Counted from the stretch's first letter, positions 1-7,464 are shown. The stretch: DNA of 11,313 nucleotides from an uncultured Variovorax sp. (GCA_946478645.1 CAMLCW010000159.1:1-11313), one strand, 5' to 3'. The notes: generated by a model from the letters alone, not told the origin. Numbers and translations: made by a program.

Positions 1-69
1 AGGCCGGGGGACATTCGCGGAGGGGAGCCCACCGTCGGCGGGATCGCGCCCTGAACGTCAGGCCTCAAA
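1..69. other. left-edge non-coding or gene-end stretch
   Basis: These bases lie downstream of the leftward Bug-type gene. On the plus strand frame 1 is open from base 1 to a TGA at 52-54 and would encode the last 17 residues of a protein ending in TVGGIAP. This could be the tail of a rightward gene converging on the Bug gene, but 17 open codons mean little at this GC content. A 5-bp inverted repeat (CCTGA-ACG-TCAGG, 50-62) sits just past the Bug stop codon; it has no T-run, so I do not call it a terminator. Confidence 0.3.
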
Positions 70-1050
70 TCACGTATTGACCTGCACCTTCCCGTCTTTC
101 ACGACCTTGCCCCACTTCGCGATCTCGGTCGTGATGAACTGCTTGAACTTGTCCTGCGATCCGCCACCGTCTTCCGCGCCGTAGGTGTCGAGTTTTTCCT
201 GCACGTCGGGCATCGCGAGCACCGTGTTGACATCGCGGTTGACCTTGTCGGCGATGTGCTGCGGCAGCTTGCCCGGGCCCGCGAGGCCGTACCAGGTGGT
301 GGCCTCGAAGCCCGCAAAGCCTTGTTCCTGCATCGTCGGCACGCCCGGGTGGCCCTTGGCGCGCTTGGCGCGCGTCTGCGCCACGGCCAGCACGCGGCCG
401 CTCTTCACGTGCGGCGTGGCCGCGGTCATGGTTTCGAAGCTGTACTGGATCTGGCCGCCCATCAGGTCGGCCAGCAGCGGTCCGCTGCCTTTGTAGGGCA
501 CGTGCAGCGCATCCACGCCCGCCTGCAGCTTGAACATTTCGAGCGCGAGGTGCTGCGCCGAGCCTGCGCCCGCCGAGCCGAAGCTCACGGTGCCGGGCGA
601 GGCCTTGCACAGCGCCACGATGTCCTTGGCCGAGAGCGCCTTCTGCGCCGGGCTCGCGATCAGCAGGTTGGGCGTGACGCCGACCAGCACGATCGGTACG
701 AAATCGCGCTCCACGGTGTAGCGCAGCCTGGGTTGCAGGCTCGGCGCCAGCGCATGGCTGTTGATGTGCGCCATCAGCAGCGTGCTGCCGTCGCTGGGCT
801 GCTGCGACACGTATTCCGCCGCCAGGACGCCGGCCACGCCGGCCTTGTTCTCGACCACCACCTGGTGGTTCCACATGGTCCCGAGCTTCTGCGCCACCAC
901 GCGCGCCAGCGCATCGGTGCCGCCGCCGGGCGGAAAGCCCACCACGATGCGCACCGGCGCGGTGGGCCACTCCTGCGCGAACAGCCGCGGCACGCCGAGC
1001 GTCGCGGCCGCGGCGCCTGCAACTTGAATCAGGGAACGTCTCTGCATCAT
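70..1050 (-). CDS. Bug-family tripartite tricarboxylate transporter substrate-binding protein
   Basis: A 326-residue periplasmic solute receptor of the Bug/TctC family, which bind small carboxylates or related compounds. The N-terminus carries a twin-arginine-like signal (QRRSLIQ, residues 3-9) followed by an Ala-rich hydrophobic stretch, with likely cleavage after LFA near residue 25, giving a mature start at QEWP. The family loop GFPPGGGTDALAR begins near residue 38. The second family block, VPYKGSGPLLADLMGGQ followed by SGRVLAVAQT and VPTMQEQGF, lies in the middle of the protein. The start is ATG at 1050, with GGAG (1058-1061) 7 nt upstream; a second ATG at 1047 follows directly. It lies 46 nt after the aminotransferase gene on the same strand, so the two are probably cotranscribed. 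No TctA or TctB membrane subunit is in the window, so it is an orphan receptor like many Bug proteins. Ligand unknown. Confidence 0.93.
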   Translation of the reverse strand: MMQRRSLIQVAGAAAATLGVPRLFAQEWPTAPVRIVVGFPPGGGTDALARVVAQKLGTMWNHQVVVENKAGVAGVLAAEYVSQQPSDGSTLLMAHINSHALAPSLQPRLRYTVERDFVPIVLVGVTPNLLIASPAQKALSAKDIVALCKASPGTVSFGSAGAGSAQHLALEMFKLQAGVDALHVPYKGSGPLLADLMGGQIQYSFETMTAATPHVKSGRVLAVAQTRAKRAKGHPGVPTMQEQGFAGFEATTWYGLAGPGKLPQHIADKVNRDVNTVLAMPDVQEKLDTYGAEDGGGSQDKFKQFITTEIAKWGKVVKDGKVQVNT

Positions 1051-1096
1051 CTTCTGTCTCCGTGGTTGTGAGTGGGTCCGATGCGAGCCGCTGGCG

Positions 1097-2338
1097 CTAT
1101 GCCGCGTGCTGCAGCGCCGCCGGCGCAGGGTGGCTCGAGAAATGGTCCATCGCGGCCTGCACGCCGCTGCCCGCGAGCTTGATGCCCGCGAGCTTCATGC
1201 CCATCTCGACGCCCGCGACCATCGCCACCAGCGTGAGGTCGTTGCTGTCGCCGAGGTGGCCCATGCGGAACATGCGGCCCTTGAGCTTGCCCAGGCCGGT
1301 GCCGAGCGACAGGTCGAAGCGCTCGTGGATCAGCCGGCGCAGCGCATCGGCATCGACGCCCTCGGGCGTGATCACGCCGGTGAGCACGGGCGAATACACG
1401 GCCGGGTCGGCGCACTGGATCGGCAGGCCCCAGGCGTTGACGGCGGCGCGCACGCCGGCGCCCCAGCGCCGGTGGCGCGCGAACACGTTGTCGAGGCCTT
1501 CGCCGAGCAGCATGTCGAGCGATTCCGACAGGCCGTAGAGCAGGTTGGTGTTGGGCGTGTAGGGCCAGTAGCCGTCCTTGTTCATCGCGACGATCTCGTC
1601 CCAGGCCCAGAACGCGCGCGGCAGCGTCGCGTGCTTCGAGGCCTCGAGCGCGCGCGGCGAGAGCGCGTTGAAGCTGATGCCCGGCGGCAGCATCAAGCCC
1701 TTCTGCGAACCGCTCACGGTCACGTCCACGCCCCATTCGTCGTGCCGGAAGTCCGCGCTCGCCAGGCCCGAGATGCTGTCGACCATCAGCAGCGCAGGGT
1801 GGCCCGCGGCGTCGATGGCGCGGCGCACCGCGGCGATGTCGGAGGTGACGCCGGTCGAGGTCTCGTTGTGCACCACGCAGACGGCCTTGATCTTCTTTTC
1901 AGTGTCTTTGCGCAGCCGCGCCTCGATCAGCTCGGCCTGCACGCCGCGGCGCCAGCTTGGTGCCTCTGGCAGTTGCGCGTCCTTGCCCGTCCAGGCGATG
2001 AACTCGGTCGAGATGCCGAGCCGCGTGGCCATCTTCTGCCACAGCGATGCGAAGTGGCCGGTCTCGTACATCAGCACATGGTCGCCCTGGCTCAGCGTGT
2101 TGCAGAGCGCGGCTTCCCAGGCGCCGGTGCCCGAGGCGGGATAGATCGCCACCGGATGCCGGGTCTTGAAGATCTGCTGGATGCCGCCCAGCACCTTCAG
2201 GCCGAGCACGCCGAACTCGGGACCGCGATGGTCGATGGTCGGCAGGCTCATGGCCCGCAGGATGCGGTCGGGCACCGGGCTCGGGCCGGGAATCTGGAGG
2301 AAGTGGCGGCCGGTGGGATGGTTGTCGAGTTGCAGCAT
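1097..2338 (-). CDS. class V aminotransferase, serine/alanine--glyoxylate aminotransferase type
   Basis: A 413-residue cytoplasmic PLP enzyme closely resembling serine-glyoxylate aminotransferase (SgaA) of methylotrophs, which moves the amino group of serine (or alanine) to glyoxylate, giving glycine and hydroxypyruvate (or pyruvate). Visible family blocks include IPGPSPVPDRILRAM near the N-terminus, YPASGTGAWEAAL, VVHNETSTGVTSD (around 156-167), the cofactor aspartate in MVDSIS (D187), the Schiff-base lysine in SGSQKGLMLP (K213) and FRMGHLGD with the substrate-carboxylate arginine R358. An in-frame upstream ATG at 2368 would add ten residues. I prefer 2338 because AAAGGA (2345-2350) sits 6 nt upstream and because the longer start lies inside the putative operator. 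The neighbours, a 2-hydroxyacid dehydrogenase divergently and a carboxylate receptor downstream, fit transamination of a 2-oxo acid. Related enzymes using ureidoglycine or aspartate as amino donor cannot be excluded. Confidence 0.9.
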   Translation of the reverse strand: MLQLDNHPTGRHFLQIPGPSPVPDRILRAMSLPTIDHRGPEFGVLGLKVLGGIQQIFKTRHPVAIYPASGTGAWEAALCNTLSQGDHVLMYETGHFASLWQKMATRLGISTEFIAWTGKDAQLPEAPSWRRGVQAELIEARLRKDTEKKIKAVCVVHNETSTGVTSDIAAVRRAIDAAGHPALLMVDSISGLASADFRHDEWGVDVTVSGSQKGLMLPPGISFNALSPRALEASKHATLPRAFWAWDEIVAMNKDGYWPYTPNTNLLYGLSESLDMLLGEGLDNVFARHRRWGAGVRAAVNAWGLPIQCADPAVYSPVLTGVITPEGVDADALRRLIHERFDLSLGTGLGKLKGRMFRMGHLGDSNDLTLVAMVAGVEMGMKLAGIKLAGSGVQAAMDHFSSHPAPAALQHAA

Positions 2339-2344
2339 GGCGGG

Positions 2345-2350
2345 TCCTTT
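2345..2350 (-). promoter_or_regulatory. ribosome binding site of the aminotransferase gene
   Basis: AAAGGA on the minus strand, 6 nt before the ATG at 2338. It decides this start over the in-frame ATG at 2368. Confidence 0.7.
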
Positions 2351-2360
2351 CCGCCGGAAG

Positions 2361-2374
2361 TTTTGCATTCAAAA
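2361..2374. promoter_or_regulatory. candidate GntR operator, copy 1 (aminotransferase side)
   Basis: TTTTG-CATT-CAAAA, a perfect 5-bp inverted repeat with a 4-nt spacer. The identical 14-bp dyad plus its following T recurs at 2427-2441. The TTG-N4-CAA spacing matches operators such as TTGTATACAA known for FCD-type GntR regulators. It lies 23-36 nt upstream of the aminotransferase start, in its leader or core promoter, and in an AT-rich island unlike the rest of the window. That the neighbouring GntR protein binds here is an inference. Confidence 0.6.
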
Positions 2375-2412
2375 TCTAAATTGATGTGGTGGTTTACCCT
2401 TAAATATCCCGC

Positions 2413-2441
2413 TTGTGACTGTTGTTTTTTGCATTCAAAAT
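2413..2441 (+). promoter_or_regulatory. possible sigma-70 promoter of the gntR gene
   Basis: TTGTGA (2413-2418, four of six matches to the -35 consensus), a 17-nt spacer and CAAAAT (2436-2441, four of six to -10). Transcription would begin near 2448 and give a very short leader. The -10 box would overlap operator copy 2, allowing autorepression. Both boxes are weak, so this is tentative. I could not place a convincing promoter for the leftward transcript. Confidence 0.35.
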
Positions 2442-2444
2442 GCA
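2427..2444. promoter_or_regulatory. candidate GntR operator, copy 2 (regulator side)
   Basis: Second copy of the TTTTG-CATT-CAAAA dyad (2427-2440), 66 bp from the first. It overlaps another perfect inverted repeat, TGCATT-CAA-AATGCA (2430-2444). The 9-mer TGCATTCAA occurs at 2364, 2430 and 2441, the last two 11 bp apart, about one helical turn. The site ends just before the Shine-Dalgarno of the gntR gene, as expected for an autoregulated repressor. Confidence 0.6.
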
Positions 2445-2447
2445 TTC

Positions 2448-2453
2448 AAGGGA
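2448..2453 (+). promoter_or_regulatory. ribosome binding site of the gntR gene
   Basis: AAGGGA lies 7 nt before the ATG at 2461. This supports 2461 over the in-frame TTG at 2422 and ATG at 2440, both of which lie within or before the operator. Confidence 0.75.
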
Positions 2454-2460
2454 AACACAC

Positions 2461-3153
2461 ATGACCGCAGACATCATCGAGATCTCGCGCCTCGCGCTGC
2501 ACGACCAGGTCGCTTCGCGCCTGCGCACGATGCTGGTGGAGGGCCGCATCGCGCCCGGCGCCAAGCTCAACGAACGCGAGCTGTGCGCGCAGCTGCAGGT
2601 GTCGCGCACGCCGCTGCGCGAAGCGATCAAGCTGCTCGCGGCCGAAGGGCTGGTCGACCTGCTGCCGAACCGGGGCGCCGTCGCGGTCAAGCTCACCGAG
2701 GCCGACGTGCTCAACACCTTCGAGGTGCTCGCGATGCTCGAGGGCATGTCGGGCGAGCTCGCGGCCAAGCGCATCACCGAGGAAGAACTCGCCGAGGTGC
2801 GCGCGCTGCACTACGAAATGATGGCCTGCCATGCGCGGCGCGATCTGTCGGGCTACTACCGGCTCAACGCGCGCATCCATACGGCCATCAACGAGGCCGC
2901 GGGCAACCCGGTGCTCGCCGGCACCTACCGCTCGATCAACGCGCGCGTGCAGTCGCTGCGCTTTCGCACCAACCAGAACGACACGAAGTGGCAGCACGCG
3001 GTCGAAGAGCACGAGCAGATGATCGCGGCGCTGGCCGCGCGCGATGCCCCCGCGCTGCGCAAGGTGCTGATCTCGCACCTGATGCGCAAGCGCGACACGG
3101 TGCTGGAGCTGATGCGCGCCGGCGAAATCTATCCACAAGCCAGTTCAAGCTGA
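2461..3153 (+). CDS. GntR-family transcriptional regulator, FCD (FadR-type) subfamily
   Basis: A 230-residue DNA-binding regulator. Residues about 11-75 form the winged helix-turn-helix, with LNERELCAQLQVSRTPLREA (36-55) spanning the two HTH helices and GLVDLLPNRGAVAV forming the wing. The rest is an all-helical FCD ligand domain, which usually binds a metal and a small carboxylate. Candidate metal ligands are H140 (in NARIH), H184 (in VEEHEQM) and H206 (in LISHLM). The position often held by aspartate four residues before H140 is asparagine (N136), a variation also seen in other FCD proteins as I recall. The gene is divergent from the aminotransferase and only 16 nt upstream of the dehydrogenase gene, so it probably controls both transcripts, and itself, through the repeated dyads at 2361-2374 and 2427-2444. 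Ligand unknown; a hydroxy or oxo acid of the pathway is the natural guess. Confidence 0.93.
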   Translation: MTADIIEISRLALHDQVASRLRTMLVEGRIAPGAKLNERELCAQLQVSRTPLREAIKLLAAEGLVDLLPNRGAVAVKLTEADVLNTFEVLAMLEGMSGELAAKRITEEELAEVRALHYEMMACHARRDLSGYYRLNARIHTAINEAAGNPVLAGTYRSINARVQSLRFRTNQNDTKWQHAVEEHEQMIAALAARDAPALRKVLISHLMRKRDTVLELMRAGEIYPQASSS

Positions 3154-3169
3154 GACCGAGACCTTCTTC

Positions 3170-6100
3170 ATGCGCATCGATCCCGCGAGCCACATCCAGC
3201 CAGCCGGAACCGTGCTGCCGCCCAACGAGACCTGCGAGGCGCTCGCGCGCCGGCTGCGCGCCGAGACGCAGGGCGAGGTGCTGTTCGACAGCGCCTCGCG
3301 CGGGCGCTATGCCACCGACGCCTCGATCTACCAGATCACCCCGGTCGGCGCCTTCGTGCCGACGAACGACAGCGACATCGCCTGCGCGATCGACATTGCG
3401 CGCGACCTGAAGGTGCCGGTGCTCGCGCGCGGCGGCGGCACCAGCCAGTGCGGCCAGACCACGGGCGCAGCGCTGGTGATCGACAACAGCAAGCATTTCC
3501 GCCGCGTGCTCGACGTGAACGTGGAGGAGGGCACCGCCACCGTCGAGCCCGGCCTGGTGCTCGACCACCTGAATGCGCAGCTCAAGCCGCACGGCCTCTG
3601 GTATCCGGTGGACGTGTCGACCAGCGCGCAGGCCACGCTCGGCGGCATGGCGGGCAACAACTCCTGCGGCTCGCGCTCCATTGCCTACGGCAACATGGTG
3701 CACAACGTGCTGGGCGCGAGCGCCTGGCTGTCGAGCGGCGAGCTGGTCGCGTTCGGCCCGCAGGCCACGCTCGGTGCGCGCGCGGCGGGCATCGCCGAGT
3801 TCGTGCACGGGCTGGCACGCCAGCACCGCGATGCCATGGCGCAGCACTGGCCCAAGGTGATGCGCCGCGTGGCGGGCTACAACCTCGACATCTTCGACAA
3901 CCAGAGCGAGCGGCCCTACACGGCCGACGGCAGCGTCAACCTCGCGCACCTGCTGATCGGCGCCGAGGGCACGCTGGCCTACACGAAGAGTCTCAAGCTC
4001 CAGCTCGCTGCGCTGCCGCGCGCCAAGGTGCTCGGCATCGTCAACTTCCCGACCTTCCATGCGGCAATGGACGCGGCCCAGCACATCGTGAAGCTCGGGC
4101 CGACCGCGGTCGAACTGGTCGACCGCACGATGATCGAGCTGAGCCTTGCGAACCCGGCCTTCAAGCCCACGGTGGAGACGGCGCTGATCGGCAAGCCTGC
4201 GGCGATCCTGCTGGTGGAGTTTGCGGGCGCCGCGAAGGCGCCGCTGCTGCCGCAACTCGCGCAACTGGTCGAGCTGATGGGCGACCTGGGCCTGCCCGGC
4301 AGCGTGGTCGAGATGCCCGACGAGGCGCGCCAGAAGAACTTGTGGGAAGTGCGCAAGGCCGGCCTCAACATCATGATGAGCCTCAAGGGTGACGGCAAGC
4401 CGGTGAGCTTCATCGAGGACTGCGCGGTGCCGCTCGCGCACCTGGCCGAATACACCGACGCGCTCACCGAAGTGTTCGCGCGCCACGGCAGCCGCGGCAC
4501 CTGGTATGCGCATGCGTCGGTCGGCACGCTGCACGTGCGGCCGATCCTCGACATGCGCGTCGACGGCGCCGCCAAGATGCGTGCCATCGCCGAAGAGGCC
4601 GCCGCGCTGGTGCGCAAGTACAAGGGCGCCTTCAGCGGCGAGCATGGCGACGGCCTGTGCCGCGGCGAATGGATCGAATGGCAGTTCGGCCCGGCCATCA
4701 ACGAGGCCTTCCGCGCGATCAAGCAGAAGCTCGACCCGATCGGGCTGTTCAATCCCGGCAAGATCGTCGATCCGCCGCGCATGGACGACGGTTCGCTGTT
4801 TCGCTTTGCGCCACCCACGGCGCCCAGGCCCTACCGCCGAATCGAACTCAAGCCCGTGCTCGACTGGTCGGCCTGGAACGTGAATGCCGACCCCGTGACC
4901 GAGGAGACCACCGCGCCCGGCACCGGCGGCGACAGCACCGGCGGCCTCGCCAAGGCGGTGGAGATGTGCAACAACAACGGCCACTGCCGCAAGTTCGATG
5001 CCGGCACCATGTGCCCGAGCTACCGCGTGACGCGCGACGAGCAGCACCTCACGCGGGGCCGCGCCAACACGCTGCGGCTCGCGCTCTCGGGCCAGCTCGG
5101 TACCGACGCCTTCACCAGTGAAGAGATGCACGCCACCATGGACCTGTGCGTGTCCTGCAAGGGCTGCAAGCGCGACTGCCCGACCGGCGTCGACATGGCG
5201 AAGATGAAGATCGAGTTCCTCGACCACTACAAGAAGCGCCACGGCCACACGCTCAAGGACCGGCTCGTCGCCCACATGCCCGACTACGCCCACCGCGCGA
5301 GCCGCGTGCCGTGGCTCATGAACCTGCGCAACCGGCTGCCGGGCGGGGCCTGGCTCGGCGAGAAGCTGCTGGGTTTCTCGGCGCGGCGCTCGCTGCCCGA
5401 ATGGCGCTCAGACACCTTCTGGCGCGCGAAGGAACGCACGCCCGGGCTGTTCTCGAGCCGCGAGGCCGTGCTGTCGGCGCATGCCGCGGGCGGCAAGGCC
5501 GCGGTGCTGTTCGTCGATACCTTCAACGGCACCTTCGAGAGCGGCAACGCACTGGCCGCGGCCCGCGTCCTGAAGGCCGCGGGCTATGCGCTGCACACGG
5601 TCGAGAAGGGCGGTGGGCACCACTGCTGCGGCCGCACCTTCCTCGCGAGCGGCATGGTGGCCGAGGCGAAGCTTCGCGCCGAGGGCCTGATCGACGCGCT
5701 GCGGCCTTTCGCCGAAGCCGGCATCGCGGTGGTCGGGCTCGAGCCCTCATGCCTGCTCACGCTGCGCGACGAGGCGCTGGTGATGGGCCTCGGCACCAAG
5801 GCCGAAACCGTCGCAAAGCAGGCGCTGCTGTTCGAGGAGTTCATTGCGCGCGAACGCAAGGCGGGCCGCTTCGAACTCGCGCTCGCGCCGGCCACCGCGC
5901 CGATCCTGCTGCACGGCCACTGCCACCAGAAGGCTTTCGGCGCCGTGAGCCCGGTGCTCGAAGTGCTGCGGCTCATTCCCGGCGCCGAGCCCGAGCTGAT
6001 CGAGAGTTCGTGCTGCGGCATGGCCGGCAGCTTCGGCTACGAGGCGCGCCACATCGAGGTCTCGATGCAGATGGCCGAGGCCAGCCTGCTGCCGGCGATC

Positions 6101-6232
6101 CGTGCGCGGCCCGAAGCCATCGTGGTGGCCGACGGCACGAGCTGCCGGCACCAGATCGCCGACGGCGCGGCACGCGAGGCGGTGCACGTGGCGGTGCTGC
6201 TCGAAAGGCATCTGCTGCCGGGCGCGGCGTGA
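3170..6232 (+). CDS. FAD-binding and Fe-S 2-hydroxyacid dehydrogenase, YdiJ-type
   Basis: A 1020-residue fused flavoprotein, close in length to E. coli YdiJ (about 1018 residues), reported to oxidise D-2-hydroxyglutarate; relatives oxidise D-lactate or glycolate. The N-terminal half is a PCMH-type FAD domain with GGGTSQCGQT (88-97), GGMAGNNSCGSR (158-169) and GAEGTL (264-269). It is followed by an FAD-oxidase C-terminal domain with GEHGDG (490-495) and FNPGKIVDP (527-535). Next are two Fe-S segments: C600-x5-C606-x8-C615-P, then C660-x2-C663-x2-C666-x3-C670-P. The C-terminus has two CCG domains as in GlpC/GlcF: HCCG (818-821) with C861, and C918, CCG (948-950) and C992. The first CCG domain lacks its leading cysteine. 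Electrons probably pass from FAD through Fe-S centres to the respiratory chain; no membrane segment is seen. The ribosome site is weak (GAG 9 nt before the ATG). The substrate cannot be determined from sequence. Confidence 0.92.
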   Translation: MRIDPASHIQPAGTVLPPNETCEALARRLRAETQGEVLFDSASRGRYATDASIYQITPVGAFVPTNDSDIACAIDIARDLKVPVLARGGGTSQCGQTTGAALVIDNSKHFRRVLDVNVEEGTATVEPGLVLDHLNAQLKPHGLWYPVDVSTSAQATLGGMAGNNSCGSRSIAYGNMVHNVLGASAWLSSGELVAFGPQATLGARAAGIAEFVHGLARQHRDAMAQHWPKVMRRVAGYNLDIFDNQSERPYTADGSVNLAHLLIGAEGTLAYTKSLKLQLAALPRAKVLGIVNFPTFHAAMDAAQHIVKLGPTAVELVDRTMIELSLANPAFKPTVETALIGKPAAILLVEFAGAAKAPLLPQLAQLVELMGDLGLPGSVVEMPDEARQKNLWEVRKAGLNIMMSLKGDGKPVSFIEDCAVPLAHLAEYTDALTEVFARHGSRGTWYAHASVGTLHVRPILDMRVDGAAKMRAIAEEAAALVRKYKGAFSGEHGDGLCRGEWIEWQFGPAINEAFRAIKQKLDPIGLFNPGKIVDPPRMDDGSLFRFAPPTAPRPYRRIELKPVLDWSAWNVNADPVTEETTAPGTGGDSTGGLAKAVEMCNNNGHCRKFDAGTMCPSYRVTRDEQHLTRGRANTLRLALSGQLGTDAFTSEEMHATMDLCVSCKGCKRDCPTGVDMAKMKIEFLDHYKKRHGHTLKDRLVAHMPDYAHRASRVPWLMNLRNRLPGGAWLGEKLLGFSARRSLPEWRSDTFWRAKERTPGLFSSREAVLSAHAAGGKAAVLFVDTFNGTFESGNALAAARVLKAAGYALHTVEKGGGHHCCGRTFLASGMVAEAKLRAEGLIDALRPFAEAGIAVVGLEPSCLLTLRDEALVMGLGTKAETVAKQALLFEEFIARERKAGRFELALAPATAPILLHGHCHQKAFGAVSPVLEVLRLIPGAEPELIESSCCGMAGSFGYEARHIEVSMQMAEASLLPAIRARPEAIVVADGTSCRHQIADGAAREAVHVAVLLERHLLPGAA

Positions 6233-7431
6233 CCCTGAACCGCGAGCCCACGCTGCGGCTCGCGTTCGCGCTCTCGATGGGCGCGGCCGTCTCGCTGGGC
6301 ATCGCGCGCTTCTCCTATGCGCTCTTGCTGCCGCCGATGCGCGACGACCTCGGCTGGAGCTATGCGCTGGCGGGCGGCATGAACACCGCCAACGCGGTCG
6401 GCTACCTGGCGGGCGCACTCGCCACGCCGGCGCTGATGCGCCGCTTCGGCACGGTCCGGCTGCTGATGGCGGGCGCGGTGCTCACGAGCCTTTTCATGGC
6501 GGGCAGCGGCTTCGTGAGCGCGGCGCCCGCGCTGCTGCTGCAGCGCCTGCTGGCCGGCATCGCGAGCGCCTGGGTCTTCGTGGCCGGCGGGCTGATGGCC
6601 GCGCGGCTCGGCGAGGCGGGTTCCGCGCGCGGCGGGCTGCTGCTGGGCATCTATTACGGCGGCACCGGCTTCGGCATCGTGCTGTCGGCGCTGCTGGTGC
6701 CGCAGGTGCTGCGCGCCGCCGCAGGCCTGCCGCACGGCTGGGCCTGGGCATGGTGGGCACTGGCGCTGGCCTGCGCGGCGGGCACGGCGCTGCTGGGCTG
6801 GGCGGCACGCGCCATGCCGGTCCGGCCCGCGGCGCCGGCCGCGGCTGCGCTGCATGCGGGCTCGGGCGGCGCCATGCTGCGCCGCTTCGGCTGGGCGCTC
6901 GCGGGCTACGCGATGTTCGGCGTGGGCTACATCGGCTACATGACTTTCGTGATCGCGCTGCTGCGCGAGCAGGGGGCGGGCACGGCCTTCGTCACGCTCT
7001 ACTACGCCTTGCTCGGCATCGCCTGCATCGCGTCTTCGCGGCTCTGGGCCGGGCTGCTCGAACGCCACCGCGGCGGCAGGCCGCAGGCGCTGCTCAACGG
7101 GCTGCTCGGCGCCGCGACGCTGCTGCCGGTGCTGGACGCGTCGGCACCGGTCGCGCTGGCCTCGGGCCTGCTGTTCGGTGCGGTGTTCCTCTCGGTGGTG
7201 GCCTCGACCACCGCGCTGGTGCGCCACAACCTGCCGCCCGCGCAGTGGGTGCAGGGCATCAGCGCCTTCACGGTCGTGTTCGCGCTCGGCCAGATCGTGG
7301 GGCCGACCCTGACCGGCTGGATCTCCGACGGGGAGGGCGGGCTGGCGCGCGGCCTGGTGGCGTCGGCGATCGTGCTGTGGGGCGGGGCGCTGCTGGCGAT
7401 GCGCCAGCGTCCGCTCGGCATGGATGCCTGA
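6229..7431 (+). CDS. YbfB/YjiJ-family MFS transporter
   Basis: A 400-residue polytopic inner-membrane protein with about 12 hydrophobic segments. The N-terminal signature GIARFSYALLLPPMRDDLGW (24-43), followed by NTANAVGYLAGAL (52-64), is typical of YbfB/YjiJ proteins. I chose GTG at 6229 because it overlaps the dehydrogenase stop codon in a GTGA arrangement, the usual sign of translational coupling. No good Shine-Dalgarno is seen, and ATG at 6277 would remove part of the first helix. Substrates are unknown for almost all of the family. As the third gene of the gntR unit it could move the hydroxy acid or its product across the membrane, which is inference. The frame is also open upstream of 6229, but that part is a shadow of the dehydrogenase gene. 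Confidence 0.9.
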   Translation: MTLNREPTLRLAFALSMGAAVSLGIARFSYALLLPPMRDDLGWSYALAGGMNTANAVGYLAGALATPALMRRFGTVRLLMAGAVLTSLFMAGSGFVSAAPALLLQRLLAGIASAWVFVAGGLMAARLGEAGSARGGLLLGIYYGGTGFGIVLSALLVPQVLRAAAGLPHGWAWAWWALALACAAGTALLGWAARAMPVRPAAPAAAALHAGSGGAMLRRFGWALAGYAMFGVGYIGYMTFVIALLREQGAGTAFVTLYYALLGIACIASSRLWAGLLERHRGGRPQALLNGLLGAATLLPVLDASAPVALASGLLFGAVFLSVVASTTALVRHNLPPAQWVQGISAFTVVFALGQIVGPTLTGWISDGEGGLARGLVASAIVLWGGALLAMRQRPLGMDA

Positions 7432-7464
7432 CAGGGATTTGCAGGCGGGCGGAAAATGGCGCCC
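7428..7464 (+). promoter_or_regulatory. ogt: putative leaderless promoter of the methyltransferase gene
   Basis: CTGACA (7428-7433, five of six to -35) overlaps the stop codon of the MFS gene. An 18-nt spacer leads to GAAAAT (7452-7457), then 7 nt to the ATG at 7465. Transcription would start at or beside the A of the ATG, giving an mRNA with no leader. This is a prediction from spacing only. Confidence 0.5.

Noticed and set aside
50..62. Short stem-loop after the Bug gene as a terminator
   Set aside because: The stem is only 5 bp and no T-run follows in either direction.
2422..2460. Upstream starts for the GntR gene (TTG 2422, ATG 2440)
   Set aside because: They fall inside the operator-like repeats, while ATG 2461 has AAGGGA at proper spacing.
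1106..2464. 452-codon plus-strand open frame
   Set aside because: It is antisense to the aminotransferase, which has all its PLP-enzyme motifs, and it runs through the divergent promoter.
2936..5293. 785-codon open frame on the minus strand
   Set aside because: It lies opposite the clearly recognised GntR and dehydrogenase genes. Its protein is low-complexity Arg/Ala/His-rich, as expected of antisense frames in GC-rich DNA.
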